This document shows, in pieces, positions 51,290 to 59,591 of a stretch of 64,000 nt of DNA. Made by a program: the position numbers and the translations under genes. Where the stretch lies: assembly GCA_028712695.1 (NCBI GenBank), contig JAQTQZ010000005.1, forward strand, positions 62,001 through 126,000, given 5' to 3'. Every line of letters starts with the position of its first letter. Positions within the stretch are counted from its first letter, which is position 1. Under the pieces are notes generated by a model, which saw only the letters and a list, made by a program, of their open reading frames with translations, did no database searches and was not told where the DNA came from. This DNA comes from Methylovulum sp. (GTDB taxonomy: Bacteria; Pseudomonadota; Gammaproteobacteria; Methylococcales; Methylomonadaceae).

Positions 51290-53472
51290 TCCGCTCCCTG
51301 CCGCCTAGCTTCCTGGGCTGCAGCAACAACTGGCGTATTGTTTTTTGCCAGAGTCAGCGCATGTTCTGCGATAGCGGCAAGGGATCGGTCTTCAAGCAAC
51401 AACGCCACAGGCAGGTTGATGTCCAGAAAGTCGTCGATAAAATACTTCAGTTCCATCGCCTTCAGCGAATCGATTCCCAGACCCATCACCGGCCTGTCCG
51501 CGCTACAAGTGGGGGCAAGGATTTGCTCCAAGGCCAGACCGGATAATGCCGCCACTTTGGCGGCCAAGTATTGCGTCAGCAAATGCACGCCGTCATCCGG
51601 CGACGCTAAAAGCAAGGCCTGACGCAACAAAGCCTGTTCTGGCAACGTTGGTTTTTTTGCCAGTCCGGTATCAACGTCTGGCATGGCAGCACCGCAGTTT
51701 TGCTGTGCTGCTTGATCCAGTTCATCCCGCGCAACCGCTGGCAACGAATCCTTTTCAAAAGCTTCCCGGCACGCGGAACGGCGGATTTTGCCGCTGGTGG
51801 TTTTCAGGATGGCGCCGGGCTTCAGCAAGACGATGGTGTCGAGCTGCACGCCGCAGTCCTCAACCACTCGGCTGCGTATTGCGGCGAATTCACGGCGATA
51901 ATCGGCTTGCCGTAGACGGCTGCGTTTCAATTCGGCCAGCAGCACCAGCCGTTCGCCGCCCTCGTTGGTTACGGCAAATGCCGCGATGCAACCGGTGTTC
52001 AGGCAATCCACCGCCGCTTCGGCGGCGGCTTCCAAGTCGTGCGGGTAATAGTTGCAGCCGCGCACGATGATGAGGTCTTTGATGCGGCCGGAAACGAACA
52101 GCTCGCCATCATCGATAAAGCCAAGGTCGCCGGTACGCAGCCAGACCGTACCGTCGGTATCGGCAGCAAACGTTTCCGCCGTGGCTTTGGCATTGCGCCA
52201 GTAACCTTGGGCGATGCTGGGGCCGCTCACTTGGATTTCCCCGGTTTGACCGTCTGCACATGGCGAGTGGGTTCCAGGCCCGGCTATCCTGATGGTGTGC
52301 CCCGCTCCAGCCGTCCCGCAGCCGACCAGTTTCCGGTAATCGGCGATTTGCACAGGATCGGCATAAGCCAGACGTTCCGCCAGCCGCGCTTTGTCGAAGG
52401 CTTTAACCGTAGGTGGCGTATTTTTTGCCGCACCAGTGACCAGCAATGTGGCTTCAGCCAGACCGTAGCACGGATAAAACGCGTCCCGACGAAACCCGCA
52501 ACCGGCAAAAGCCTGCCCGAACCGCTCCAGCGTCGCCGCCTGCACCGGTTCCGCGCCGTTGAACGCCAGCCGCCACCCGCTTAAGTCGAGTCCGGCCTTA
52601 TCTTCTTCGGTGATTTTTTGCACACACAAATCGTAGGCGAAATTGGGGCCGCCGCTAGTATGGGCACGATAATCGGAAATCGCCTGTAACCAACGCAACG
52701 GCTGTTCCAGGAAAGCCAGCGGCGACATCAGGATAACCGGTGCGCCGCTGTATAAAGGCTGCATGATGTTGCCGATCAGCCCCATGTCATGGTAGAGCGG
52801 CAACCAGCCCACGACAGTGGATTCGCTGTCATGGCCAAAACAGGCCTTGATCAGCTTTTGGTTCGCCATCAGGTTGCCGTGGCTAACCATAACGCCTTTG
52901 GCGTTGCCAGTGGAGCCGGAGGTATATTGCAGGAAAGCCAGCGAGCTAACGTCCAGACTGGGCCGAATAAATGAATCCGCACCGTCGGTGAGCGTGTCGG
53001 TCAGCAGCCAGCGTTGTTTGAGGCCGCTTTCGTTTTGCCACGCCGATACGGTTGCCGAACCGGCAAGCGCCGCCGTGCTGAGTATGGCCGCCGCCCCGCT
53101 ATCGGCCAGGATGGCTTGCAAGCGCGGCAGGTTGCGTTGGTTGCGCGGCGGATAAGCAGGAACGGCGACAACACCCGCATAGAGACAACCAAAAAAAGCC
53201 GCGATATAGTCCAGCCCTGGGGCATACAGCAATAAGGCACGCCCGCCCTGCAGCCCTAAGTCCTGCAAATGGGCGGCAATAATGCGTGCTTGCTGGTCGA
53301 GGTCGCCATAACTGAGCGATAAGGCTTGGTTCCCGCCATCGGCAAGGAAGGTGTAGGCGGCTTTATGCGTCTGTTGCAGCGCCCGCAGGCGCAGCAGTTC
53401 AACTAAGGTAGAAGCGCCGTCGGCAACCACATCCGTGCCTTCTTCATGGAAATAATGCGGCGGCTGTTTCAT
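48124..53472 (-). CDS. Lipoinitiating NRPS: FAAL-ACP-C-A-T
   Basis: A 1,782-aa starter enzyme. Residues ~1-590 are a fatty acyl-AMP ligase (YTSGSTGNAKGVMVSH, GWLPLYHDMGLIG, PCYGLAEATL, VSGRIKDLIIVRGCNYYP) of the type that loads a free fatty acid onto a carrier. An acyl carrier with GIDSLKAME follows at ~635-715. Next is a starter-type condensation domain (~730-1170) with HHIAVDF, whose last residue is Phe rather than Gly. Then come an adenylation domain (~1190-1690) with pocket DSALIAEVWK and a carrier (GGHSL). It therefore acylates the first amino acid, which has the same predicted identity as residues 2 and 5. The start overlaps the ankyrin gene stop (ATGA), coupling the two. The C-terminus (VADYQASEC) shows no obvious docking helix. 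The acyl chain length cannot be read from sequence. Confidence 0.95.
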   Translation of the reverse strand: MKQPPHYFHEEGTDVVADGASTLVELLRLRALQQTHKAAYTFLADGGNQALSLSYGDLDQQARIIAAHLQDLGLQGGRALLLYAPGLDYIAAFFGCLYAGVVAVPAYPPRNQRNLPRLQAILADSGAAAILSTAALAGSATVSAWQNESGLKQRWLLTDTLTDGADSFIRPSLDVSSLAFLQYTSGSTGNAKGVMVSHGNLMANQKLIKACFGHDSESTVVGWLPLYHDMGLIGNIMQPLYSGAPVILMSPLAFLEQPLRWLQAISDYRAHTSGGPNFAYDLCVQKITEEDKAGLDLSGWRLAFNGAEPVQAATLERFGQAFAGCGFRRDAFYPCYGLAEATLLVTGAAKNTPPTVKAFDKARLAERLAYADPVQIADYRKLVGCGTAGAGHTIRIAGPGTHSPCADGQTGEIQVSGPSIAQGYWRNAKATAETFAADTDGTVWLRTGDLGFIDDGELFVSGRIKDLIIVRGCNYYPHDLEAAAEAAVDCLNTGCIAAFAVTNEGGERLVLLAELKRSRLRQADYRREFAAIRSRVVEDCGVQLDTIVLLKPGAILKTTSGKIRRSACREAFEKDSLPAVARDELDQAAQQNCGAAMPDVDTGLAKKPTLPEQALLRQALLLASPDDGVHLLTQYLAAKVAALSGLALEQILAPTCSADRPVMGLGIDSLKAMELKYFIDDFLDINLPVALLLEDRSLAAIAEHALTLAKNNTPVVAAAQEARRQGAEQPLSLGQQAIWTVCRLDPQTPVYNMPVALRIRSAIDTQALQAALQGLLDRHGQLRTVFGVNKTMEPVQRLLPDAQFLLELVNCADDQERAQKINAQLRQPFNLGNGLLLRAQLYSTADDHVLVFCAHHIAVDFRSLAILLDELKCGYAAQIAGHPALLPPLTASYDDYIAWQKNYLDSEQAGQDLAYWRGHLQGELPKLELPLDRPRALAASYRGGAETLGIDPATVQKLRNLAECNNATLYTVLLGLFNVLLHRYSGQQDIIIGTPTLGRPKQDFADLVGYFVNPVALRSKPSGAKTFTGFLAEVRQTVLGGLAHQDYPFSLLVEKMQPERSGGLWPFYQVMFVWQGGASAVTDAAALALGTPGMAIGWPGVTAESLALTEGIAQFDLTLMMAEADGGLSATFQYRAELFARETILRMLGHFQCLLQGILAQPDMRLSELPLLTVSERERQLTAWNQTRLAYPYDLCIHQWFEIQAAKTPDSTAAVFQQQTLSYAGLNAKSNQLANYLCARGVGPETRIAVCMERSLELLVSLLAVLKAGAAYVPVDPSYPLDRQNYVLEDAGCKFLLARSGLTGAIAHAQAEIICVDNDAPVYADCCTQDLRPLAVANNTAYLIYTSGSTGKPKGVMVSHRNVVHSTWARFQYYQEPVGCYLLLSSFAFDSSVAGIFWTLSRGGCLCLPEDGLPKDPIALGELIGRRQVTHILALPSLYAALLEHVPAPRLASLKTVIVAGEACSESVAAQHHKLLPDVRLYNEYGPTEATVWSTVHAVGTQETGTVISIGRPVSNMQSYILDRHLQPVPVGVTGELHVGGEGITRGYLNRPGLTAEKFMPNPFGKAGSRLYKTGDLACYRPDGAIEFCGRIDTQIKLRGYRIELGEIESRLLLHPALKEAVVLVREDSPGNRRLVAYVVAKQAETVAAATLKTLLSDSLPDYMVPGAFVFLAALPLNANGKLDRAVLPAPEALRLAQREPVAPRDEAEAAIAGIWREALGIDRLCIHDNFFELGGHSLSGVQIMLRVQELFALELPVKMLFEAPTIAELVDRVADYQASEC
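51290..53472 (-). other. Domain block: FAAL and acyl carrier
   Basis: Fatty acid activation and loading unit of the starter NRPS. The adenylation core motif YTSGSTGNAKG and the catalytic-site region GWLPLYHDMG are intact, and the carrier serine is in GIDSL. Confidence 0.85.
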
Positions 53473-54056
53473 AGCGCCGCCCGGTGCAAGTCGGCAGCCC
53501 TATCTGCGGCAAACACGGACGCCAGCGCCAGTCCGGTCGGCACGGAAAAAGCCAGCACGTGTTTGCAAAAAGCATCCCATTCGGGTGTGCGGCGGTCAAA
53601 CACGACGTCTTCACCCTGCCACATCGACAGCGTCACGCTGAAATCCTGATGCAGATACACGACGGTGTCCGCATCCAGACCCGCCTGAATTTCCCGCCAA
53701 TCTGGAAATTTTCTAAGGGCTTCGATGGGATAGGCTTTGCAATAAGCACGGCGTTCATCATCCACACAGATGCCTTTATCTGACTGCGCCTGATGCAGCA
53801 ACGCGGCGCTTTCAACCTGAGCAGTAGCCAGCGCAATCTGGTAGGCCGTCCTGTTGTCGTGGCCGGTATGGCTAATGTCGGCACCGGCAGCCAAGAGTTT
53901 TTGGACAATGCCGGTATGACCCTTGGCTGCCGCCCAGTGCAATGCCGTCCAGCCGTAGCTGTCGCTTTGCCCGACCGTTGCTCCAGTGTCGAGCAAGGTT
54001 CCGATACGGTCAGCATCACCGGCTATTGCCGCTTCGATCAGCTTTAATTCACTCAT
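53469..54056 (-). CDS. Ankyrin-repeat protein at the head of the lipopeptide operon
   Basis: A predicted 195-aa protein. Residues ~1-100 form two to three ankyrin repeats (YGWTALHWAAAKGHTGIVQK is the best), followed by a ~95-residue C-terminal region I do not recognise (RTPEWDAFCKHVLAFSVPTG). I chose ATG 54056, seven bases after AGGA; a TTG further upstream is in frame but less likely. The stop overlaps the FAAL-NRPS start as ATGA, so it is translated together with the starter enzyme. There is no signal peptide, so it is probably cytosolic. Ankyrin repeats mediate protein-protein contacts; a role in binding or regulating the NRPS is an inference from the coupling alone. Confidence 0.82.
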   Translation of the reverse strand: MSELKLIEAAIAGDADRIGTLLDTGATVGQSDSYGWTALHWAAAKGHTGIVQKLLAAGADISHTGHDNRTAYQIALATAQVESAALLHQAQSDKGICVDDERRAYCKAYPIEALRKFPDWREIQAGLDADTVVYLHQDFSVTLSMWQGEDVVFDRRTPEWDAFCKHVLAFSVPTGLALASVFAADRAADLHRAAL

Positions 54057-55086
54057 AACCAATTCCTAAAATCCGATAAGGGGATGCCTTATGCGCTATA
54101 AAATGCAGAAGGGAAAATGGGAGAAGTAAAGCCGCGCTATGATTTACCAGGTCTTTGTCAACCGCTAGTCAATCGGAACGTTCAAACCTCTCCGTATAAA
54201 AGAGACGATTGAGTTTGAGACACCCTCACTGGGCAATCCATCTTTAAACAAAAATTTTAGGGTAATTGCTTTGGTTAATCGGTGCCACGATAGCCAACCA
54301 ACCGTGGCTTAATGGGCTCTACCGTAACATTTACCCTCCCTGCCGATAACCCCAAAAGCCATGAATTGATGGTAAACTAAGAGCTGCTATTGGCCAACCA
54401 TTAGCTTGCGAACAAGAAATTAGACATTACGCATTCCCCTTAAGCGGCAAATACCATGGCAGGTTTAAGTGGGATGAGGGCTCCCAACACGCACCGCTTC
54501 GACGTGCCGGGAGTCCTCGCGCCGCCCCAAGCCATATAATATTTTTATATAACTTATTGGTTTATTTAGCTAGATAATGACAAAACAAGATAAGGACATT
54601 GCCGCCGCCCGTTATCGGGTCGCAACGGCGCATTAATCATGCGCTGTTTCTTAAAAGAGCAGTTGATAGAATTGCCTTGGTGGATTGCCGATAATCCGCG
54701 TTAAGGGCTTCCCGTCTCCAAAAGATAGCCAAGCCATGGCTTTCTCGAATTTTCACCAAAAACACTAATTTATGGCTTCAGTAACCACCCAACTTTACCC
54801 CATTTTACAACCTGTCGATTGTCCAGATAATTTTTATGCCTTAAGCACAGTTGAAACATTTCCCCTTCTTGCCGACTGCGTAGGCCGGGTCGCGCAACAT
54901 AAAAAAGACTTGGAAATTATTGGCATGGTTAGAAGTCAAAAAAACCGTAAACAAGGATTAGCTTTCAAGCAGCGCCGGGCATTCATGGCATGCCCCTACC
55001 TGACATTGCAAACTGGTTAGCTCACGACTATCCTTAATTGACAATAATTACCAATCCTCCAAACAGCCTGCCCAAGAGAGTTGCAG
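54057..55086. other. Long region without a convincing gene, upstream of the lipopeptide operon
   Basis: About 1 kb. It must hold the operon promoter. A perfect TTGACA lies on the minus strand at 54162-54157, but no good -10 lies 16-18 bases downstream, so I do not call a promoter. A small plus-strand frame at 54772-55020 (82 codons) has no recognisable homology, and fragments of protein-like sequence with stops run on the minus strand near 54185-54355. The segment around 54535-54580 is very AT-rich. It looks like decayed sequence. Confidence 0.4.
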
Positions 55087-55683
55087 TGAACGATTTTTTC
55101 GGTTTTACCCTACTTATTCAGCAGCTAGTTCCGGTGGTGCTGATTGTGATGCTGGCAAAGCTGATAGCAAGACAGCCACTTTACTGGGATGAAGTCAGGC
55201 AGGTGTTGCACGAAGACCGGCTGCAATTGAAAGCATTATTGCAACAGCTTGGCGTGACTAGCCTCTTTTTGCTGTTCGCATTACGCCACCTACCGGTAGG
55301 CGACCCAGAAACCGGAGACATCCGGAAATTGCCAAGCGGCGCATTGGCGTTGCTGTCCGTCCTCCTCGGTTTGGAAACAAACCCAGTATTGCTCCAGTAT
55401 GTGCCCAGTTTGCACTCCAGCGGCGTATCGATTTTATGGCTGTTGTTCGGTTTTGCGCTCATGTTCACCGACATCAAAAGGCCAATAGCGATACTGCGGA
55501 GGGTCAAGCTAGCTGGTGTTGTTTGCCTTGGTGGCCTGGACAGTATCCTTCATCGACTTGGCACGTTTGGAGCAAATTTACCAGATTGTCGCTTTCGTCG
55601 TTTTGGACATGCTGGCCTTGGGCGGCACTTTTTTCTACATGCTCTTCCAGCAAAGTTTTATCCGTACTATCGAAAAGGAATAA
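55087..55683 (+). pseudogene. Truncated, frameshifted DUF2339-like membrane protein
   Basis: The segment encodes hydrophobic helices (FFGFTLLIQQLVPVVLIVML, then GVSILWLLFGFALMF). It reaches AILRRVKLA at about 55510 and then needs a one-base frame change to continue as LVLFALVAWTVSFIDLARLE and end at the TAA 55681-55683. The restored end matches the C-terminal part of DUF2339 proteins, which are normally much longer (many membrane helices), so the N-terminal part is missing too. Its stop overlaps the DUF3999 start as TAATG. DUF2339 and DUF3999 genes are usual neighbours. A single long frame through both genes exists only because of the shift and should not be annotated as a fusion. Confidence 0.65.
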
Positions 55684-57071
55684 TGATAATGGCTACCAAA
55701 CTCCTCCTGCTATGCAGCCTGTTAGTGACGCAAAGCTACGCGGCCGAACTTCCTGACTACCTGCTTAGCCGCCCTATCGTGCGCAAGGATGCCAGTCCGC
55801 AAGCCTTACTGGTCATAGCGTTAGACAGCACCATCTACGCCGCTAGCGCCGACGGCTTCCGCGACCTGCGCCTTAGCGACCAAAACGGCGTGGAAACCCC
55901 GTATCTGCTGCAAAAAATCACCGACCACAAAACGGCAGTCCAGCATGTTTCCAATCGCAGCGAAACCTTGACATCTCAGAAAACCGACACTGACGGTATC
56001 AGCATCACTGTCCGTTTATTTCAAGATGCCATTGCTGCCGATGGCTTAACCATAGTCACTGCGGAACATAATTTTGAATACACCGTGCAAATCTATGGTT
56101 CCAACGATAACCAGCATTGGCAACTGCTTACCGACAACGCTGTTATTTACGATTACTCGCGTTATATGGCGGTTGACAAACACGATATAGACTTACCGCC
56201 CAACAGTTACCGGTATTTTAAGCTCAACATCGCCAAAGCAGGGCAAAACCGCACTGATGACCTGTTGGAACTGACCCGGACATTGCACGGCGATGAGGAA
56301 TTACAAGGCAGCGAAACCAGCCATCCACTGCATATCGACCGCATCGATTTTTGGCATAAGCAAACCGTCGTCCTGCCGGAGAGCGAACGGCAATTCGAGC
56401 ACCCGGTAGGGGCATTCAAAGTCACGCAGAATGCCGAACATAAAACCAGCCTGATCGACATCTACACCGCCCGCCAACCGTTAACCGGTTTCAAGCTGCA
56501 AAGTAAAACCGCAAACTTCAGCCGCCATGCTAAAGTGTGGATAGAACAGCAAGACGGCAATGGATCACGGCTGCAACCGATAACCGATACAACGCTGGAT
56601 GCGTTGCATTTTAACGGCATTAACCGCGAGCAAACTACCGTGACCTTTCCTGAGCAACGGCAAAGCCGTTACCGTATCATCATCGACAATCAGGACAGCC
56701 CACCACTGGAGATCAGTGCCATCAACGGCATCGGCACTGGCTACCAACTGCTGTTCTTACCGCAAGCCGGTAAGGAATACCGACTGCACTACGGCGTCGC
56801 CAATGCCTCGGCGCCGCACTACGACACCGCAGCCATTTTGGAACTGCTGCGCCTGGGCTATGTTGGCACCGCCGCCACCTTAGGCCCAGAAATTGTTGTC
56901 ACACCTGTTGCGGATAAGCAGAATATCGGCCTGCTGCTGGACAATCCTAAATTGCTGAAGCGCATCATTACCCTGACACTGAGGGGGGCCATTGTCCTTA
57001 CGCTTTTCTCGGTATTGGCTTGGAGCCTTTACCGGATAGGCAAACGGGTTGGGGAGATGCTGAGGGCATGA
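55683..57071 (+). CDS. DUF3999 family protein
   Basis: A 462-aa protein with an N-terminal signal peptide (KLLLLCSLLVTQSYA, cleavage after Ala, mature start near ELPDYLLSRP) and a single C-terminal membrane segment (GAIVLTLFSVLAWSLYRIGK). The body is therefore extracytoplasmic and anchored. FRDLRLSDQNGVETPYLL and the beta-rich pattern fit DUF3999. The start overlaps the stop of the DUF2339-like remnant (TAATG) with GAAAAGGAA upstream. A longer reading frame begins further upstream but runs through the frameshifted remnant. The function is unknown; its usual partner appears broken here, so the gene may be a remnant under decay although its own frame is intact. Confidence 0.8.
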   Translation: MIMATKLLLLCSLLVTQSYAAELPDYLLSRPIVRKDASPQALLVIALDSTIYAASADGFRDLRLSDQNGVETPYLLQKITDHKTAVQHVSNRSETLTSQKTDTDGISITVRLFQDAIAADGLTIVTAEHNFEYTVQIYGSNDNQHWQLLTDNAVIYDYSRYMAVDKHDIDLPPNSYRYFKLNIAKAGQNRTDDLLELTRTLHGDEELQGSETSHPLHIDRIDFWHKQTVVLPESERQFEHPVGAFKVTQNAEHKTSLIDIYTARQPLTGFKLQSKTANFSRHAKVWIEQQDGNGSRLQPITDTTLDALHFNGINREQTTVTFPEQRQSRYRIIIDNQDSPPLEISAINGIGTGYQLLFLPQAGKEYRLHYGVANASAPHYDTAAILELLRLGYVGTAATLGPEIVVTPVADKQNIGLLLDNPKLLKRIITLTLRGAIVLTLFSVLAWSLYRIGKRVGEMLRA

Positions 57072-57189
57072 TGTATTTCCGGATGCGTTGCTTATCAGCC
57101 AATCCCGCCAAGCCACAGCTTATTGTGATGGCAACTTTTACGCTTAACGTAACGGCCGCGTGGCTGCTTTTAAAGCATGTTCTTATCGG

Positions 57190-57440
57190 CCAATAAGGCC
57201 TTTGCCTCCGTCTGGGTAAACTGCAACAATTGGCGTCGACTTGTCGCGCATCACTGGCTTGGCCTGTCGTCAAGATAAAGTCTATGGGATTGTCCAACGC
57301 GTCGATGATGGCATGGAGCTTGGTGGTTGAGCCGCCTTTTGACCGCCCCAATGCCTCTGTTTCGGACGTGCTACCGGCCGTCCCGCCTGCACCATCTGGA
57401 AAACCGCTTGGACACGGTGTCCCATTTGCCTAAGGAGGGA
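57190..57440 (-). pseudogene. IS5-type transposase remnant
   Basis: Pieces of an IS5-family (DDE) transposase appear in more than one minus-strand frame. GKWDTV-KRFSRWCR lies near 57425-57385, GRSKGGSTTKLHAIIDALDNP near 57350-57290, LTTGQASDARQVD near 57260-57230 and LLADKNML near 57205-57180. Frame changes between the blocks and loss of the rest of the catalytic domain show it is dead. The surrounding 57072-57516 holds no other gene, and I could not identify the insertion ends. Confidence 0.7.
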
Positions 57441-57516
57441 AACAGGCAGGCAGTTTTGCCGCCCACTCTAGGTATAAAGCAGGCGGCTTATTTGTTGTGA
57501 TTAAGCCATTGGGGAT

Positions 57517-58707
57517 TTACAGCAAGCGCATCACTGGCGGGCAGTTGACAATAAAGCCAGTGGAGCCAAATTTGACACCCCCAGGGCCGGTTAGCCAACC
57601 TTGGTGCACCAGGCCAAGAATCTCGAATTCTTCCCTAACCCGTGACCGGTAACCGCTGTCAATAGCCGCTGGTGTCCATTCAACCGCATTAATGTCCCAC
57701 AAAGGACTATAGTCGGTGGCGATGGTCGGGATGCCACCTAATACGTTCAAAGGCCCGCCTTCGCCAGCCAACGCGCTGTTAAAGCCTTGGCGTTGGGGAT
57801 TGTTTTTGCCCATCGGGCCATTGACCACGGCGAACAGGCGCTCAACGGCACTGAACGCGCTGTCATCGCGGCCCACGCCGACGTCTTGCAAGCCCGGTGC
57901 GAACGTGGCCTGTTCCATCGTTGCCGGTAATTCATGGCTGGCATCCAGGCTGAGATACAACAAGGGACGCGCAAACGTGAAACCTAAAGTCAGTTTCAGT
58001 TCGACCGTGCCTTCGGCCGGGCAAATCCGGCGGGCTTTGTCATGGACTAAGCGTTTGTCCGGGGCGGCGTCGCAAAAGGCATTGAGTTGTTCCGCCGTGC
58101 CTTTGGCGACGATGGGGGCGTTGTAGATATAGCCGCCGACATTGTCAATTTTCATTAACGGGCTGTAATTTTCCTCGCCCACCGCTCCGGGCTTGAATTC
58201 TTTGGGCGGAAACAGGTTAGGCGCATCGCCGGGAACTAAGACATTCCTGGGGCTAAAGTTAACGCCCGCTTTTTCGGTGCTGAACTTAACCGAGCCGTCA
58301 AATTGTTGTACGGCATGGCGGACACCGCGTCCGGTTTCCGCATAAGTCAATTTGCCGGAGAAGTTCAAGCCCAGTGCTTCGGAGTTAGCTTGATCATTGC
58401 TGTCGGTCAATACATACCAGTAAGTTTCGCCTTCGGGCGAGACGGCTTTATACAGCGGCAAAGTCACTGTCAGGCGATTGATGTTAACTTTGCCGGCGGT
58501 CAACAATTGATGCGGGCCGATAAAGCTGGGATTTACGCTGGAAGGGGCCGGGCCGAAATAAGTCAACGGCACCACCGAGCCAATCGACGGCGGTGCAGGG
58601 ATGACGTTATCACCTAAATCTTCAGCAGTGTCGGCAGCCATGGCGGCAGTCGCCATCATTACCATTACGGCGGCTGTCAAGAGGCTGTTTGGGTTCGTAG
58701 AATTCAT
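57517..58707 (-). CDS. Secreted protein of unknown function
   Basis: A predicted 396-aa protein. I place the start at ATG 58707 (MNSTNPNSLLTAAVMVMM), which has a GGAG site at the right distance; the frame also opens six codons earlier. A Sec signal peptide ends near ATAAMA-AD. The mature protein is Gly/Pro-rich with conserved-looking blocks such as PLTYFGPAPSSVNPSFIGPH and SPLWDINAVEWTP, and four Cys. I do not recognise the family. It is divergent from a two-component system that starts ~160 bases away, so it may be a target of that regulator. The decayed transposase lies directly downstream. Confidence 0.8.
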   Translation of the reverse strand: MNSTNPNSLLTAAVMVMMATAAMAADTAEDLGDNVIPAPPSIGSVVPLTYFGPAPSSVNPSFIGPHQLLTAGKVNINRLTVTLPLYKAVSPEGETYWYVLTDSNDQANSEALGLNFSGKLTYAETGRGVRHAVQQFDGSVKFSTEKAGVNFSPRNVLVPGDAPNLFPPKEFKPGAVGEENYSPLMKIDNVGGYIYNAPIVAKGTAEQLNAFCDAAPDKRLVHDKARRICPAEGTVELKLTLGFTFARPLLYLSLDASHELPATMEQATFAPGLQDVGVGRDDSAFSAVERLFAVVNGPMGKNNPQRQGFNSALAGEGGPLNVLGGIPTIATDYSPLWDINAVEWTPAAIDSGYRSRVREEFEILGLVHQGWLTGPGGVKFGSTGFIVNCPPVMRLL

Positions 58708-58868
58708 GTTACTGTCTCCAGTCAAATTGTCGGATAGGTTGGCCTTGCGGGAATGGCTAAGGCAGGTGTATGTTCCCAGTTAAACATCACGGATTTATCA
58801 CGGAAATTTCAAATAAATGTGATTTGAAAGACACCTCTAACATTGCTACCCTGTCCAATAATTTCCTC

Positions 58869-59591
58869 ATGCAAAAACTTATGAAACGTTTGTTGATTAT
58901 TGAAGACGATACCGACATTGGCGATATGCTCGACATCAACCTGCGTGATGAGGGTTATAGCGTGGAGATTGTCACTGACGGCCTGATCGGTTTAGAGCGC
59001 CTGAAAGCACAGCCGTATGACTTGCTGGTGCTGGATTGGATGCTGCCCGGCCTCGACGGCTTGGAAATTTGCCGGCAAGTTCGGCAAATGCCGCATTACC
59101 AACCGATCATCATGATTAGCGCCAAATCGGCGGAAACGCAACGGGTGTTAGGTTTGGAGCTGGGAGCGGATGATTATCTCAGCAAACCGTTCTCGATACT
59201 CGAATTGGTGGCCCGTATCCGCGCCCTGTTGCGGCGCGTGGACGCGCTGGAAAGAACGCTGCAAACCAGAACCGGCGTGTTGGTTTATGACGACTTGGTC
59301 ATCGACCCGATGGCTTACGAAGTCAAGCTTAGCGGTCAAGCCATTGCCCTGACCGGCAAGGAGTTTGAGTTGCTGCTGTTTTTTGCCCGCAACCCCGGCA
59401 AAGCCTTCACGCGCATGGCCTTGCTGGATCAGGTCTGGGGTTATAGCCACGACGGCTACGAACATACGGTCAATTCCCACATCAACCGCCTGCGCAGCAA
59501 AATCGAACGTAATACCGCCAATCCGCAATTCATCCAAACCGTGTGGGGGATAGGCTACAAATTCACCGAGAGCGGACAGGCGGCCTTATGA
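58869..59591 (+). CDS. OmpR-family response regulator
   Basis: Receiver domain with acidic pair IEDD, phosphoacceptor Asp in LVLDWMLPG, Ser in MISAKS and Lys in LSKPF. It is followed by an OmpR/PhoB winged helix (ELLLFFARNPGKAFTRMALL, then VNSHINRLRSKIE, ending WGIGYKF). I chose ATG 58869 (MQKLMKRLLIIEDD); ATG 58881 is equally good and neither has a strong ribosome binding site. Codons upstream look non-coding. The stop overlaps the kinase start as ATGA. It binds DNA as a dimer when phosphorylated by its partner kinase; its targets are unknown, but the divergent secreted-protein gene is a candidate. Confidence 0.92.
   Translation: MQKLMKRLLIIEDDTDIGDMLDINLRDEGYSVEIVTDGLIGLERLKAQPYDLLVLDWMLPGLDGLEICRQVRQMPHYQPIIMISAKSAETQRVLGLELGADDYLSKPFSILELVARIRALLRRVDALERTLQTRTGVLVYDDLVIDPMAYEVKLSGQAIALTGKEFELLLFFARNPGKAFTRMALLDQVWGYSHDGYEHTVNSHINRLRSKIERNTANPQFIQTVWGIGYKFTESGQAAL

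Noticed and set aside
54157..54162. TTGACA on the minus strand as the lipopeptide operon promoter
   Set aside because: No acceptable -10 element lies 16-18 bases downstream.
54772..55020. 82-codon plus-strand frame
   Set aside because: No homology recognised, no clear ribosome binding site and decayed surroundings; kept only as a note in the intergenic entry.
55038..57071. A single 677-codon protein joining a membrane protein and DUF3999
   Set aside because: The restored DUF2339 C-terminus lies in another frame and ends at a TAATG overlap with a proper DUF3999 start and signal peptide, so the long frame is a frameshift artefact.
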